Counted from the first letter of the stretch, positions 13,201 through 28,200 are shown. The stretch is DNA of 64,000 nucleotides from Sympetrum striolatum (GCA_947579665.1 OX388347.1:26280562-26344561), one strand, 5' to 3'. Made by a program: numbers and translations. The notes: generated from the letters alone by a model not told the origin.

Positions 13201-16200
13201 CTGTTTCGAAAAAATATAAAATTGAATTTACTTAGGGTTAGTGCCCTAAAAGTAGATAAAATATTACTACTCTCAAAAGGATATATAAATTAGGACCAAA
13301 TTGAATTCTAGTATCTGCAAAGAAAATCTGTAGTGAAATGACCAAGAGTATCTAAACAGTTGTGTTCCAAGTTTCTTTCCTTAGATAAGCAAATACTCAC
13401 AAAAATCAAAAACAAAAACAGTATACTCATATGTTGATTATACAATATTCATCTTTCAGGTATTTTGGATTCAGTTTCATGCAATAGCAACTTGTAACAT
13501 ACTAGGTGAGTTAACTCTCACGAAGTAGGCCTTGGCTTCCTCACTTATATACTTCCATTCAGTTCACCTTTTGCTTACTACCTCCATCTTTTAATCCCCA
13601 TTGTCCTTTTACAATATCTTGTAGCCATATTTTGCATGGTCTCTCTCTCCTCCTACTCTCTTCCATCTTGCTATTAATTAACAATTTGAGCATTCAAAAA
13701 GACCCAACCATGACAGTCAGAATGATTTGAAGAACCTAACTATATCCTTCTTACAATAATTATAATAATAATAACAATCATTATTATTTAAATTTATTCC
13801 ACTCAGAGAATTAAATTCTATTTCTAATATTTCATTCCTTTCCATGTTCATTCTGATTCTCCACATTTCTCCCTCTTTAACTGGGCCAAAGATTCACCTT
13901 AATATTTTCCTATCCAATCTTTCTAGTGTTTCTTCTTCTTGTTTGGATATGACCAGTAGTCACATATAGGGTCTCTCCCAAAAGTTCCAGTAATTTATTT
14001 TAAATCATTTATTCTTAAACATAAATTTACTATCTCTTTAGATCATTTTCAAGCACTCCCCTCGACGCACGTTTATCGATCATTCACCCATGCCTCGCAG
14101 GCTCCCTTCTCGTAGGGGACTTCTCATAGACAGTCCGTCGAAACTCCATTTCACCCCTCTAGCATCTTTTGGCCCTTTCAATTTTAAAAATTCCATGTAT
14201 CATCTACTGTCCTTACTTTGTTCAAAATTTTAGGCTCTGTTTCAAAGCATTTGAGCTATATCTAGCACTTCAACAGGCTTCCATCATGTCGTGATGAATT
14301 TTCAGTGAGAGCTTTTGACACCATCTTGGTGCAGACCTTCCTCATGTTAAATAGTGGTAAACAACTGATTTGGGTTTGCCACTTTCATTGGCTAACATCC
14401 AAACACTCATTCCTCAATTGCTGTTCAATACTTATGCACTTTTTGGACCGTATTGTCAATTCTTGCCATTGATGGGGGCGCCGAGCACTCAGGGTCTTCA
14501 ACAGTCTTCCAGAATCTCTTGTGCCAGTCAAAAGATTGGTTCTGTGACATTACGCCCTCCCCAAAGGCTTTTCTAAGCATTTTTATTGTATTTGCGGCAT
14601 TTTTTCCGAGTTTAACGCAAATTTTTATTGCATGTTGCTACTGCAAATTCTGTCTGCACCATAGATTTTTTGACAAGGGTATGGTGACACACTTGGCACT
14701 AAGCTCTAACTATTCTCTAGCTAAGAAATCCACCACTTTTTCCACCTAGAGCCATGCAGCTGAAGCATATGTGGCCGACTGTATAAATTCATTACCTGAA
14801 TTTAAATTGAAAACTGAATTACCAGAAAACTTTAATGACAGACCATGTACATAGGTAACTTCTGGTCTTGCTGGTTTTTTATGAATTTTTTATTATAAAT
14901 ATATTTATAGTTTTTGCAGTCCGGACATATGACATACATTACTATCTCCAAAATTATAGCATCCTAAATGATTTTCCATTTGCATATAATTATTGCACTA
15001 TTTTTCAAAGCATTTGCAGAAAGACTTTAGCAAGGTATAGAGTAAATAGTCTAATAGCTGTACTTAGATTCCTTTTCATATTAAATTACACAATTATCAA
15101 ATGAATAAAAATAACCTTCAATATTTTACCAATATTCTTTGCAGTGCTACAACAATTACAAAAATAAATAAAATGAAAAAAATTATCATTAGAAGATATT
15201 ATGTTAATAAATCTGCATTTGTTTTTAAGGATCATTTATGAACTGTGATAAACTGAATTAATTGATTTATCAATGAGAAAAAGATCTTAAAAATTCAGAG
15301 AATTTTAGCGTCATATGACCATATGCGACTAATTACGTTAATTTTTTTGATTAATTAAGGGTCAATAGATTCTGCTTTTAAGCAATATAAAACAATTTCA
15401 TTTATAGAGCATGCAACATACAGAAAGAAAATGAAGACGTTGAGAGATGAGAAGAATGAAAAAGTAGAATTAAAATACAAAACAGCAAAGAGTGCTAACC
15501 TTTTGTTTTGTAATATGCTTCAAGAAAAGGTTTCAAAGCTAACGCCGGAACAGCGAAGTTAAGATGGGGGTAAGTTGATGACTCTGGGTGCTTAGCGGTA
15601 TTACAAACTACCACACCTAATAGGGTATAATCTTCTAGTCTAAGGATAGCACCTCCACTGCAACCAGCCTGAACACAGCATGAAGTCTATTCAAAAAGAA
15701 AGAATCAATAACATTTTAAAAGGAAAATTTTGTGAGTCACTGAGCCAAACAAAACCAACTTGGCCATTGTCATCTGGTACTCATATCAAATTGCAATGAT
15801 TAAATGAATTAAATAAATATCATAACATTTTAGAGTTTAATTTTAAGAGTTAGATTTTAGAGTAACTGCAACATTTCAAACATCAAAATCTTTCATTTAA
15901 TCTTCCAAGTTCATGGCATAACATTATCAGTTATTTTAATTTACTAACTTCAACAAAATTAATGAATATTTTGAAGTTATTGAGAAACTGAACAAAGATA
16001 AATGCAACCATTGCCAATATCATTAAACAAGGCATTTAAGCCCCTAACATGGAGGAATTGACATGCATTTATACAACTTTGATGTTTGCTTTTTATTTCT
16101 AAATGGTCAACTTAACATAAAAGGGGATACATAATACTCTAAGAAATAATGTAATTGAGCATTAAAAACTAATTATATTGTATAATTAATGCTGCTCCAG

Positions 16201-19200
16201 TAAAATAATACAGGAGCACTTTGACTTGAAATCCTTCCATTTTATAATGTATTACCTAACATGATAGAAGTAATTTCCATTAGCATGATGTGCCTTCTTA
16301 TACATTATACAAGAAGTGAAAAATAGTGACTTGGCTGGGACTCGAACCCAGGTCTCCCACTTTCCAGGCAGGTGTTTTTTGGCTTGGTAGTTTAGTTGGT
16401 AAGAACACCTGCCCAGAAAGTGAGAGACCTGGGTTCAAGTCCCAGCCAAGTCATTATTTTTCACTTTTTGTATAACCTTGGTTTATGTTGCATGCTTTCA
16501 TGTGCTAAGTAAAACTTAATTTCCATCATGTGTGCCTTCTTATAGCCTACCATGCTCTTACATTCAAATAATTTCCAAAATTCTGCTTTGAAAGTTGTGC
16601 TGATGTATCTATTCAGAAACCTTGTTGACAAATATGAATTTATGTAAATCAGCACTATAAATGAATATCATTTATTTTTTCATTTTTCAATAAGAATTAT
16701 ACAATTGAAAAAAAGCCAATATTGACCCATATGATGAATATAATGAAAGTAAAAATAAAAATAACAAAATTGGCATGAAAGCACCCGTATGCATGCACTA
16801 CTAGAAATCACAATTTCCTTTATCCTTCAGAAACAATATATAATTCTATAGGCTGAAAAATAATTTTCAAGGTCAAAATTTTGGCAAATTATTTCATAAT
16901 TATAGTAACTATCATGAATAACAAAATAATAAATTTAGGATAGTATCACAATAGATTATCCAGGAGAGAGTTAACAATATTTTAGTGACAAATATATAAA
17001 ATGGATTCACAAATCATTTAATAGCACATATCACAGGTTCAGTATCAGTAAAACTAAGGTTTTCTAACAAGAAGTTGATAAAGTGAGAATGCATCAAATG
17101 ATTGACATTGTAAATGGCAGTATAACATATAACATAGCTGAGATGGAATCATTATAGGAGTTATTAATATAACATACATTCCTTCATAAACCATTCATTA
17201 CTGTACTTAAATTTAACTGATAAACACAGTTAAACCTGGATAAGTGAGGGTTCATTGGACTGGACATTTTTTCTTGTTTACAGAAGTTTGTCAATTATAA
17301 AGCTCCAGGAGTGATTTCTTTTACAAGAAGAGGACATGGTAGATGCACCTCAGATCTGGTTGAAATTTGGCAGGGAGATAGTTCTCAATGCAATGTTTGC
17401 AAATCACCTCCCTTTTGGAGTTAGCAAATCTACAGCTTATACAGAAAACTGACTTATATTTCATATACCTGCATATCAAGTATAGTGCCTGTGTCGTGTA
17501 TCAGCCTACAGATAGCCTACTTGGTGAGGTACTTGACTTCAGTGGAAATATGTTTTTTTTTGCATGCTTAGCAGCTGTTACCCGTCACCAGTGAAGTCCC
17601 CCTGAGCTCTACTGAACTTGTTCCCATGTTTGATCTCTGCTCATCAATGTTTCTCAACAAATTTTTATAAAAAGCAATTTTAATGATTACTAGCTGATCA
17701 ATGTCCTGTCACTGTGGGATTTAATGAAGATAAGGTGAAATACTACACAGTTTTCCAGATATACTGTAGATTTGCTAACCCCAGAGGAGAGTAATTCTTG
17801 AATATTGCATTGAGAACTATCTCCCAGCCAAATTTCAACCTGATCTGAGGTGCAGCTACACAGTGGTGTTTTCCCCTTTTTAGTTGGAGAGCTTCATTGT
17901 CTAACCCTTAGGATTACTCTTATCAGGGTTATATTTAATTTGTTTCATAAGGCACATTTTTAAGTACTTAAATTCATTAGTTCAACTGTTCTTACTTTAT
18001 CCATATCCCTCAAAATATCCTGACTTTATGGAATCTATACCTTTTATGACCTCATTAAAAATGGAATCAAGCAAGCCAAACTCTCCCCATTATTCACTTC
18101 ATTCCTTCACACCATTGAATGCACTCAAAACTTTAATTTTATCATAAAAAAAACATTTCAATTATTCATTAAGACATCCTAAGAGCATAGCACACCTCCT
18201 TCAGCAATTGACACTTGATAAATAATTTGTTCTTGTAAATTAGAGTAAATGTGACCATTTTCAAACAAGCAAAAACATGCATATGACCTGTCGAAACGTG
18301 CACAATGTCAAATGATACTTCCCAAAAGACACTCTTGTTTATAGAGTTGAGGGAGGCAGTCTCACTTTCAGAGATCCTGATGTGAAAAACTAACTCTTTT
18401 AAAGAGGTTTCAACCTCCTCACTTACAGAGGTTTCAGGGTATAAATAATAAAACCTGACAATTAGTCTTAATTACACTTGTTTCACTTATCTAGGCTCTA
18501 CTGTTAAGGAAAATTAGAAAACATAGGTGTAACACTAATTTATGACATTACTTGTAGTTTTTGATTTCCAGGAGTTACAGTAGCCACAACTCCACCAGAT
18601 ATCAATGGCTGGTCAATTTGTCCAATAAAATCCATCTTTTTTCCAAAATGGAGAGCATATCCAATGGATAAAACATGATCACCTGAAAGATAAATCCAGC
18701 TTCCTTATAAATCATATGATGCAATATTCCCACTTTCAATTCTACAAGTTATTTCTAAAAATATAAATTAAATCCATTTGTCAAAAATAAAACAGTGAAA
18801 TTCAATAGTTTACATTTGACTGTTCCTTATTGTGTAGATAAGCTTTATTGGAGATATAGATGTCATTGAAAACCTCGAAAAATATCATTGAGATATGTAA
18901 TGATGAGGATACAATTGTGATAGAAAATGGAGCTTTTTATCTCATACACAGATAGATAGAGATTAATTAAAATTCATTTTCAGTGAGTTTCTTTAATAGT
19001 CAATATTAAAACATCTAAACAACACAAGACATACAGTGTTTCCAAAAAGGTAAGACTGGGTATTACATTAATTTTTTCTCCCAAGATGCCTTAGGATTTA
19101 TTTCCAGGGGTTCTTCACGTTCACTAGAGGCATTAACGTCATAAAGGATAATCAACACAAGAAATTTTTATTTGGTTTACTAAACAGTATTTTGGCAGCA

Positions 19201-22200
19201 ATTTCAATTTTTCTTTTGCAATAATTTATTTGCTCATTTATTGAAACCACTAATTTTAAAAATATTATTTATATTCATGCATACATTCATTGCCTTACAA
19301 TTCAATCTGCCTGTTGGGTTGGTAGTCTCAAATAGGGCATATATTGAGTGCATGCCAAAAAATACACAGGAGTAAAATATAGGAGTTTGCCACAGAAGGG
19401 ATAACCATATTTAACCTAATTAATTGCAGCAAGTTTATGGACTAAAAGAAGATTTACATATCATTTCCATGCTTATATAAAATAGAGGAACAAAACACAC
19501 CAACAAAGGTTTTAAATATATTGCTTGAAAAATAGAGTTGTGCAGCTGTATAGATGCTAACCATACCTGGCTTAGGAGGCACCTTAGACATTGGTATACT
19601 AGCAATACCAGAATCTGGTCCTACAGAAATTATAGCTATGTCATAGGCCTTTCCTGGTGGTGTTTTGTAGATTAGCTTTGCTTTGACTTGCTTTACTCGA
19701 TAATTTTGTCCCCAGAAGACAAATATTTCATTGGGGTTCTGAAATACAGATATATCATTTAAGAAAAGAAAGAATATAAAAAAATTCATTATCTAAAAGT
19801 AACCAGTACATCCAAGTATACTATCTTTTTTGATGAAAGGTTATCGATAAATAAAGATAACTTGGCATATTTATTAATAACTTAACATAGTTAATCATTT
19901 GAAAGTTCGTCATTGTTTTGCTACACTTACACTTCAGAATTAAATTATTAGAAAATGGGAAATGTTACTTCATTGAATGAATCATGGGTAAATTCATGCA
20001 GTATAGGTTAGAAATATGAGGGGTGATGGATACTAAATAACTATGTACTTAGACCCTGGAACTAAGGAGATTTTTGAGGTAAAAAAGTGAAAATAATATA
20101 GAATGTGATATAAAGCTAGAAGCTGAGCTTTACATTCATTTATCAGGCTGTAGTTTATGGAACATACTCTAGATATAGAGTCTATACCATATATTAAATA
20201 ATCAATTTAAAATAATTAACATTTATGAGCAACTAAGCAATTGGACTCTTAGCTTTGGTTCCACAATTAAGGTGCACTAAAAGTCCTGTAATTCATTGAG
20301 ATAAATAACAAATAGAGAAATAGCTGTTGCAAAACATTAAGTAATCAATTCCCAAGGTAGGGTAATAATCCTTACATAAATGTAACCTTATTTGATCCAA
20401 CAGCCCTCATTTAATTACAACTTATTTACATCAAATTGCTTTTGAGATACAGAAAGATGCGTGAAACAATCACATTACTTTTGCACCAGAAGCACCAGCT
20501 AACCTACATAACTCTCTTGAGACATGGTGGCACACTTGTGAGAAAAATATTCTGGATTACTAGGGATTGTAATTATTACTCAGGAGAGCATAATGGTTAA
20601 AAGTGTAAAACATAATATTTGATCAGGAAAGTCGTTAACCCCTAAAGATCACATCACCATGTGGCAGATATGGGAAAGCCATAACCAATCTGCCTCCAGC
20701 TAGAACAGCAAGTAGGTGGGAAATAAAATATCACCAACAGACCTAGTGGAAAAGCAGATGAGGCTCTTCATCTGTACTGGAAGCAACTCATCTTTGAGAG
20801 TGATACTATTAAAATATATATACTGCTCAATAACCCAACTACTTGTTAAGTTGTTTCACAAATCTTTCGGGATGGTTAATGCATATACATTTTAATCTAT
20901 ACAATGAGGATGGGAGGATGAGGAGGAATTTATGACTACTGCAACTCTAAGTCCTGAATGGTATCTTTTAAGAGAAAATCTCTTTCTTATTCCACCTTAT
21001 AGTTTCTTACCACTTTCTCTCATCTCAGCCTTCTGTGGTCTTGTTACTTTGTTCTTTTTGTCTTAAAATTATTTTGTTACATTACAGGCTACACTGCACT
21101 CTATGTGCCACATATTTCTGCAGCAATATTCCTATTTATACATTACCTTTTAAGTAATCATTTCTTTACTTATTGTTACAAAACTAGGCTCCCGGATAGT
21201 CATGTGGACACTCGTTTGCCTTTGGTGAAATCGGTCCCGGGTTCGACTCCCGGTGGGAGCCAATGTGCGAAATGACCTAAGCTGTCGAAGCACTTTTAAC
21301 GATACTACTACTACTGTTACAAAACTAAGAAGTAAGACAAAACTAACTAACTAGGACTTCTTTCTATATAAATTGTTGCCTTTTTGGACCCTATTAACTT
21401 TGAACATTTGCTATATACGAGTATTTATAAATGATCTTAGTATCCTAAATTTCCTTAGCCTTATCCTTACATTTCTATATGTAATTGCAAGCATATCCAC
21501 ATTTGAATTCCTTAACTCTATTATTATTTTATATATTTTATTTAGATTGTACATACTTTCTAAGTTCTAATATAATTCTCAATTCACTTTGCTTTGTTCA
21601 TTATCTTTCCAAATATGTTATGTTTCCAATTTATTCTGAGGCTTCTGTTCTTTAGCTTTCTAACATTTGATATTTTTTTACAAGCATGGAGGAGTTAGCC
21701 TGATGCTGTAATCCCTATTCAGGAAGACCAGGTTTCTCATAGATGAGTTGCTTCCAATACAGATCAAGAGCCTCATCTGCTAGGTCTGTTGGTGTATGTA
21801 AAATGTATACATTAACTATCCTAATTGATTTGTGAAACAACTTGGTTAGCAGTTGGGTTATTGAGCAGTTAGCTCCAGTCAGGTGAGCATTGACAAATCA
21901 AGGTAGACATATTTACAATACTTTCACAAATTATAACCGATTTTAACTAACTAAAATTGTAATATTAATATTTATAACTACCTAAAAAACTTGAAGTTAG
22001 TTTAGAAAAAATATACAAAAAATGGAAAAGTTGAGAAAAATCCAGCAGCTTACACACAAGTATGTATGATATTCATTAGAATATGTGAGTAAATTTACTA
22101 TAATTTTTATTTATTAATAAACCAAAACTATTCCTATGTTTGAATTTTTTGTCTACAATGAAAGCAAACATATCATATATTAAGTATGGATATAAGTATT

Positions 22201-25200
22201 GGGTGACTGTATAGGTAAATACATCTAACACTTCAATCACAGAATGGACATTTTATATGCTTTAGTTCATAAATATATGGATTAATTATAGAATATAAAA
22301 TTTATGAGGAAAGAGTAGGGTATGAAACAGCAAAGTAGGAGCAGAAATTTAAAAAAATACGAGCTTAGTAGGAAAATGAGGGATATTCAATGACCCAAAT
22401 ACATAAGACAGAATAAAACATCACGCATGTTTAAAAAGCAAATTAAGGAAGGAAACTGACTAAGCAGGAGAGTGGCAGGAAAAGAAATGACCAAAAAAGA
22501 AGAGATGCTGAGTAGAAGTTCAATGACACATAGTTTACAATGAAAGGGAATATGATTGAAAGAATAATATCAAAAAAGAAAAAGGGTGTTAACATAAAAT
22601 CAATAAAGATATTGAATTAAAGTTTTTATAAAAAACTAAGTATATGCTCTCCTTCTGACAACTGCTATAGTGCTCCAACATTCAGATTTTACATTCTGCC
22701 AAAGATGGAAAACAATAAATGAACACAAAGAATAATTCCATTAACAATGGATATCAGGATACCATCACTTACCTTCATACTAAAATCTACATAAGATTAC
22801 AGAAATGTTAGCATCAAAATATCATTAAAGGCATTACCTGCTCAACCCCATGAGCACAAGTCAATATTAGGCCTAGTTCTTCATTTATTGGAATCCCACT
22901 ACTGTAACGGTTTGCACACTTTACAAGAACAATTTGCCTGTGTGATTTCCTTACATTCATAGTGCATGCTGAAAGAAAATAAATTAGATATTTAATATCT
23001 TCTTGGAACGATACAGAAACTGGCATTGAAAAAATTAAAATAATATCAGGTTTCTTTTAGAATAGATCGAACTTAAACAGTATTTTTCTGTAATCTTAAT
23101 TAATATTCCTCCCAAGAATTAATAGTGATTAATAACACTTTTTCCCCAGACTTTAAGCTCTTGATTCTCAAAGATTTTAATTCAAAAACGGCATGCGTAT
23201 ATTTTATAGCATATGGTGCTATGTTGAATTACCAACAAATTGATCTCAGTTATAAAATAGACTCAAATACATTCTTGTGAAGCCATGCTGGTTTGGACTG
23301 TTAATCAGAAACAAATCAAAAACTGAATTCCCAATGAAATGCAAATGAAATATCATGAGATATTCTGAACCACAACCACAATAAGCATGTTTTTCAATCA
23401 ACGCAATATAATATTCTGAGGTAGGTAATTAACATAATCGTACTGTCATTGAGGCAAAGGAAATACCTAAGTTAAGGATAAAAAAATTGCATTTACTCAA
23501 AACTTTTACAATGGAATTTTACAAAATTTTATATAACCATGATATCTATCTTTTTTCTGGAAGATTTTTTTCTTTCATTGGTTTATACCATGATACAGTA
23601 AATTCTAGATAACTGAACCTATAGTAATCTCCAGCAGGGTTCCCTCAAAGCTTTGCATCTGAGCAGCCAAGCACTGGTTTTCTAAGTGCCACCCAATCAA
23701 TCCGTTGAGCACCAAATAATATTGATCGTAAAATTTGAAATCCTTTAGTGTTAGTTTTCATAAGTACAGCAGTTCAATTGTGAATTTTCTTTAAAATAGA
23801 GAATATTGTTTCTTTTTCACTAATTTGGGCTGACAAGAACCGTACTTCGAGGACGAATGTGATTTTTCTTTATTTTAAGACACTGTCTGCAAATGGTCTT
23901 ACTCTTCCTTGTCTATTAATTTCTATACTACGATCGCATCTGATTCTGAACCGATAGTTAATCTCCCAGCATCATCCACATGTATATATACATACGAGTA
24001 AAAGTTGCTTGAATACTGCGAGCATATGTTTAAAGTACTGTACTTGGCAAAGACTAAATAAAAATCTTAAAAGAATTACCATGTATTACTTCTGTTCACC
24101 TGCCTGGCCGTAGAATTGCCACCTTCTCGTTAAATGAATCATAAATAATTTAAATTCCCGCCATAAGTTCAAAATAGTAGGGCTGCCTGTTGTCAAACGC
24201 AGAATCTTTTGCAAAATGTGGATACCTCTAACGCCCTGGTAGAAATAAAACCTATTTAATTGAATTTTTGAATTCGGTATCATACCGGGAAGATCCTAAA
24301 ATAAGACTTCGTTATCCCCATTTGAATGCATAGAGTAATGTAAATTGCTCTTTGGGATTGAAAAGATGGAAGGACCATCAGGGAAACGATGAACAACGTA
24401 TATAAAATGTATTTATGATCCCGATTCACATGCCAAGTTTTAAGTTTCGATGTTATCGGGAAACGGTTCAAAAAAATCTTAAAAATCGAAGCAATTTCTA
24501 ATTTTAGAGACCCCTGGTGTCGTACCAAGGACCTAATATTGGTAGATGTGAATAAACATTATAACTTGGTAGGACGATCTTATTTACAGCACAGTTTGAA
24601 GTCGATATCATACCGGGAAGGACCTAAAATACGATTCCGTATTCCCCTTAGAAATGCATTGAGGAATGTAAATAACTCACTAGGATCGAACCAAGGACCA
24701 TCAGCGAAAAGTTAAACAGCTTACACAAAATATATTCATGATCTCTATCTACATGCCAAGTTTTTAGTTTCCATCTTATAGGGAAAGAATTTTTAAAAAT
24801 CTTAAAAATCGCCGCAATACATTTTCAAATAGGGGAATATTTTCCCTGACCTAGCGTCGAACCAAGGATAGCCTTCGAAGATGTCTTTTCTATTTTCGTC
24901 GGATATGCACGGTTTCCAGCGATCCCTAGAATTTCAACCCTCTAATTTGCCGGGAAGTGCCCCAAAAAAGTTTTCGAAAATCCCCTCAATGTATCCTTGT
25001 GGAAAAAATTGGGATTTCGGGGCATTCTGGTATTGAACCCATGACGCTGTTCAAAATAGCCTTTTTCTGGAGGTTACACGCTAAGGCCAGTGTGTCATAA
25101 AAATTTCAAGTCAGTGACACTTGTGGAAAATGTTTATAATTTTGATTCCCAGAGAATGAGTGTATATATAGGTATATCTAGAGAAGCGTTTCTATATAAT

Positions 25201-28200
25201 AGATACATATACGGGCGAATTAAAATGAACTTCCACCTAGCGGAACATGCTAAGTTGTTACTCGATATGTCCCCGTTTTTTATCTTCTCTAAATATAAGA
25301 CACAAATCTCTGATCTTATATTTCCTTCCGAGCGCGAATGATGGACATTATAGCCAGTTTCTCATTTCGAACTTGTGAGCAATTCAGAAGTTGAAGTTTT
25401 GAAAGCCATTTAACCAGATTAAGAGCCAATTTGAAAATATAATGCAAAAAAATAAGAACGGAGAAACGGAGGAAAAAAGTAACGCTATTTCCTTACTATT
25501 AATTTGTAGCATGACGATCACTGTCCATTGCGGTGGATTGAAATACTTAAAGAGTAAATTAAACAATTAAATAGTAATTTTATTGATCCGTCATACTATT
25601 TTTTAGATTTATTAGATTTGTATGCTAATAATATATGACTAATTTTGTTACTTGTTTTCAAACCACTTTGCATGGATATGAACCATCTCACACAATTTGA
25701 AATACCAAAACAAATCGATAAACTACAAATAATATTAACTTTAGCAATATATATTACGGAAAATTGAGTAACTCTTTAGCATGGAAATATTTCACGAACT
25801 CACACCCATAGAAAATACTGTTGAATTAACAATATTAATGTATCAAGATTTGGTAAATTCTTCAAAACATAACTTTTACATTAAATACAACTCAGTTTTA
25901 CTACAAACTAGAACATAAACCTGTGAAATTTCAACTGCAATGCAAGTATAATATGAAAGGAACAAAGAAAGAAGAGGAAAATTATGAAAGGCAATGTAGT
26001 TTGCGCTCTTCCCTTCAGACCTAGCAAGAGCTTGTTTACTTACCTCTTCCGCAGAAGACAAAGAAAAACTAAATATTTTGGATCGTCCTTGCAGTTATTT
26101 ATATCTTTAAGGTTAGTATAATTTATATTTTTCTTCCCTTTCGGGGAATTGTTATCATAGCCTTACTTTCCTAACTCCATTATTATAACCGAACGGGATT
26201 TTTAAGCTTAGAAGTTCTCCGCACCATCACCGTTTGGAGCCAATATCAGAGGCTCAAAGACAATATGGTTTTTGGTTACAGGATATCTTAATTTCTAAAT
26301 CAAATTAATATTTTTCTAGGATAAATACATGTATGAAATACAGCGGTCGCGAAATTAAGTTCAGTCCTTGAGAAAGGTGAAAATAAGAAAGAAATGGAAC
26401 GTTACCAGTTTCAACTGTTGTATTTAGAGTAGTTTTACTGGAAGGTCTCATCCTTGATTTCTTTTCCATGAACTCCAGAAGAGCAGATCTCAAATTTATT
26501 GCAACAGAATATCCGATGTGCTCATCGCGCCAGTAACACAGGCTTCTCAGCATCATCCCAGCGCACCACCATTTCCCCATGTGCGGCCTGCCCAGGAATA
26601 AGGGCCCCCCTTCAGAACCCATGGCCGTTCTGGCGTCAGTTACAATTATAACGTTGTTTGGTCCACTGGTTCCGCTCACCACTCCCTCCGACCAGGAATT
26701 AAAGAAAGGTGTATACAAAACCACATTCTTATTTTCATCAGCTGTTGAAGGAAGTGGTGGGGATGACGTTTTCTGGTCCTCCGATAGTTCATTTTCAATG
26801 TCTCCTTGTTTCGAAGCTCGCGTGAACTTAAATTGTACTCTGTCTGAAAGAGGAACCATGTTACCGGCGAAGGGAGAGGACACGACCATTACGGGATTGC
26901 CTCTTGAGAATTCTCTCGGAATCATTGCCAGGAGTGCGACCAGTGCATCTGATATGCATCCTGGTTTACACCAGACCATGTCGTCGGCTGGAAGGAAGAC
27001 AGCCAACATTGGAAGTATCGCTCGCAGTTCTCCTTCGATTCCGTTAAATCTCCACCCTACATCCAGTAGTTGCTCGATTGCAAGATCCAACCAGGGGCAT
27101 GACCACACTGCTACAATCCTAGAATAAACAGAGAAGAAATTATGGTGTGCATCCAAATGAATAACCATTTAAGTTAACGAAGATCTCAACGAATGACCAC
27201 CAGCCGTGGCGATCAAAATTCAAGCCAAATTAAAGTCAAAGATCAAAGTTCACTTCTTTGATATTCACAGGCTAACAACACAGGTGCAAACTCTCTCTTC
27301 ATGACCTTCGTATTTTCTTTTGCAATTAAATTCTGCTATCTACAAATAATATCATAGCATCTTAATGAGGAAAATTATTCTTAAAAACCATGAGTGTCAA
27401 CTTTTGAAAACGATTTTAATATATACAGGGTATATGTAATATTCTTTCATTCAATGTATTTCTCTTCTGAAGTTTTAAATAAAAACTGACATCATAAGAT
27501 ATGAAAAATTATCTTTTATGATCAACGACTAATCATAAGACATAGCTATGAACAGAAGAATATATTCATTTATTAGTGAGTTTTTGCACATATATCCCAA
27601 GTAAATATTTTGAGAGGGTTCTCTATTTTATATACATAGACGCAGAGTGCCTAGTACAACATTAGTTAGGAAAAATTCCATGTTCAATTCAATTCATTTA
27701 ATTATTTCAATGACATTTACAACACGATTAATCATTCAATAAAATACCATCTTAAACATTACGGGTAGATAATTTGAGCATGCCTTGTCATTTGAAATGG
27801 GGAAACAGTTCTTTAATTAATTCACATCTCGAGTAATCGAAATCCAGCTGCAAATGTTTACCCTCCGGGCATCCTCAGCGAGAGAAGCTGTACAGTGACA
27901 GTTCAACGATCTCGTGCGCTAGATACATATGGAAATATGCAATACAATTGAGCGGATGAGGGCGTGAAACTGGAACTTAGTTAATACGATCATAACGGGG
28001 TCGTGTGTAACGGATTGCAGGGACATATTACTTCCGCACACCAAGATCCAAGCTGTAACATGCGAGTAATGCGGGCGGATGTGATTTTTAATGCACGTAC
28101 CGTGATTGCGGCGGTACATTCCCGTTGGATGGTATCGGCGGGAGACCTATTTTACGATAACTAATGCACTCAGAACGACCTCCTCAATAGAGGGTTTCAG

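Larger units (their letters stand above)
13201..15499 (-). other. intron 6 of the TYSND1-like gene (2.3 kb)
   Basis: It holds a deleted mariner-type element (13969-14847) and a TTAA-type transposon end (about 15285-15365). A short ATT/TTA microsatellite lies near 13755-13790. Confidence 0.85.
15687..18551 (-). other. intron 5 of the TYSND1-like gene (2.9 kb)
   Basis: It holds a tRNA-like head-to-head inverted repeat (16306-16478) and a larger inverted-repeat element (about 17281-17915). The remaining sequence is AT-rich and featureless. Intron 4 (18683-19566, 884 bp) is likewise featureless. Confidence 0.85.
19739..22837 (-). other. intron 3 of the TYSND1-like gene (3.1 kb)
   Basis: It holds a tRNA-derived SINE with exact 13-bp target duplication (21187-21314) and a pair of inverted, internally permuted repeats (20732-20895 and 21736-21869) that flank it. 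Confidence 0.85.

Noticed and set aside
21187..21261. Apparent tRNA gene with paired GGCTCCC/GGGAGCC stem
   Set aside because: It is followed by a SINE body and tail and enclosed by target duplications, so it is the head of a SINE.
23622..23720. CAGGGTTCCCTCAAAGC as a possible hAT end
   Set aside because: No matching opposite end or 8-bp duplication was found.
25876..26061. Minus-strand open stretch with a GAG|GTAAGT donor inside intron 2
   Set aside because: Exons 2 and 3 already join in phase across it and match the family continuously, so an extra exon here is not needed.
26579..27127. 182-codon plus-strand open frame
   Set aside because: It is antisense to exon 2 of the protease gene, which has strong family motifs. 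The plus-strand peptide has none.
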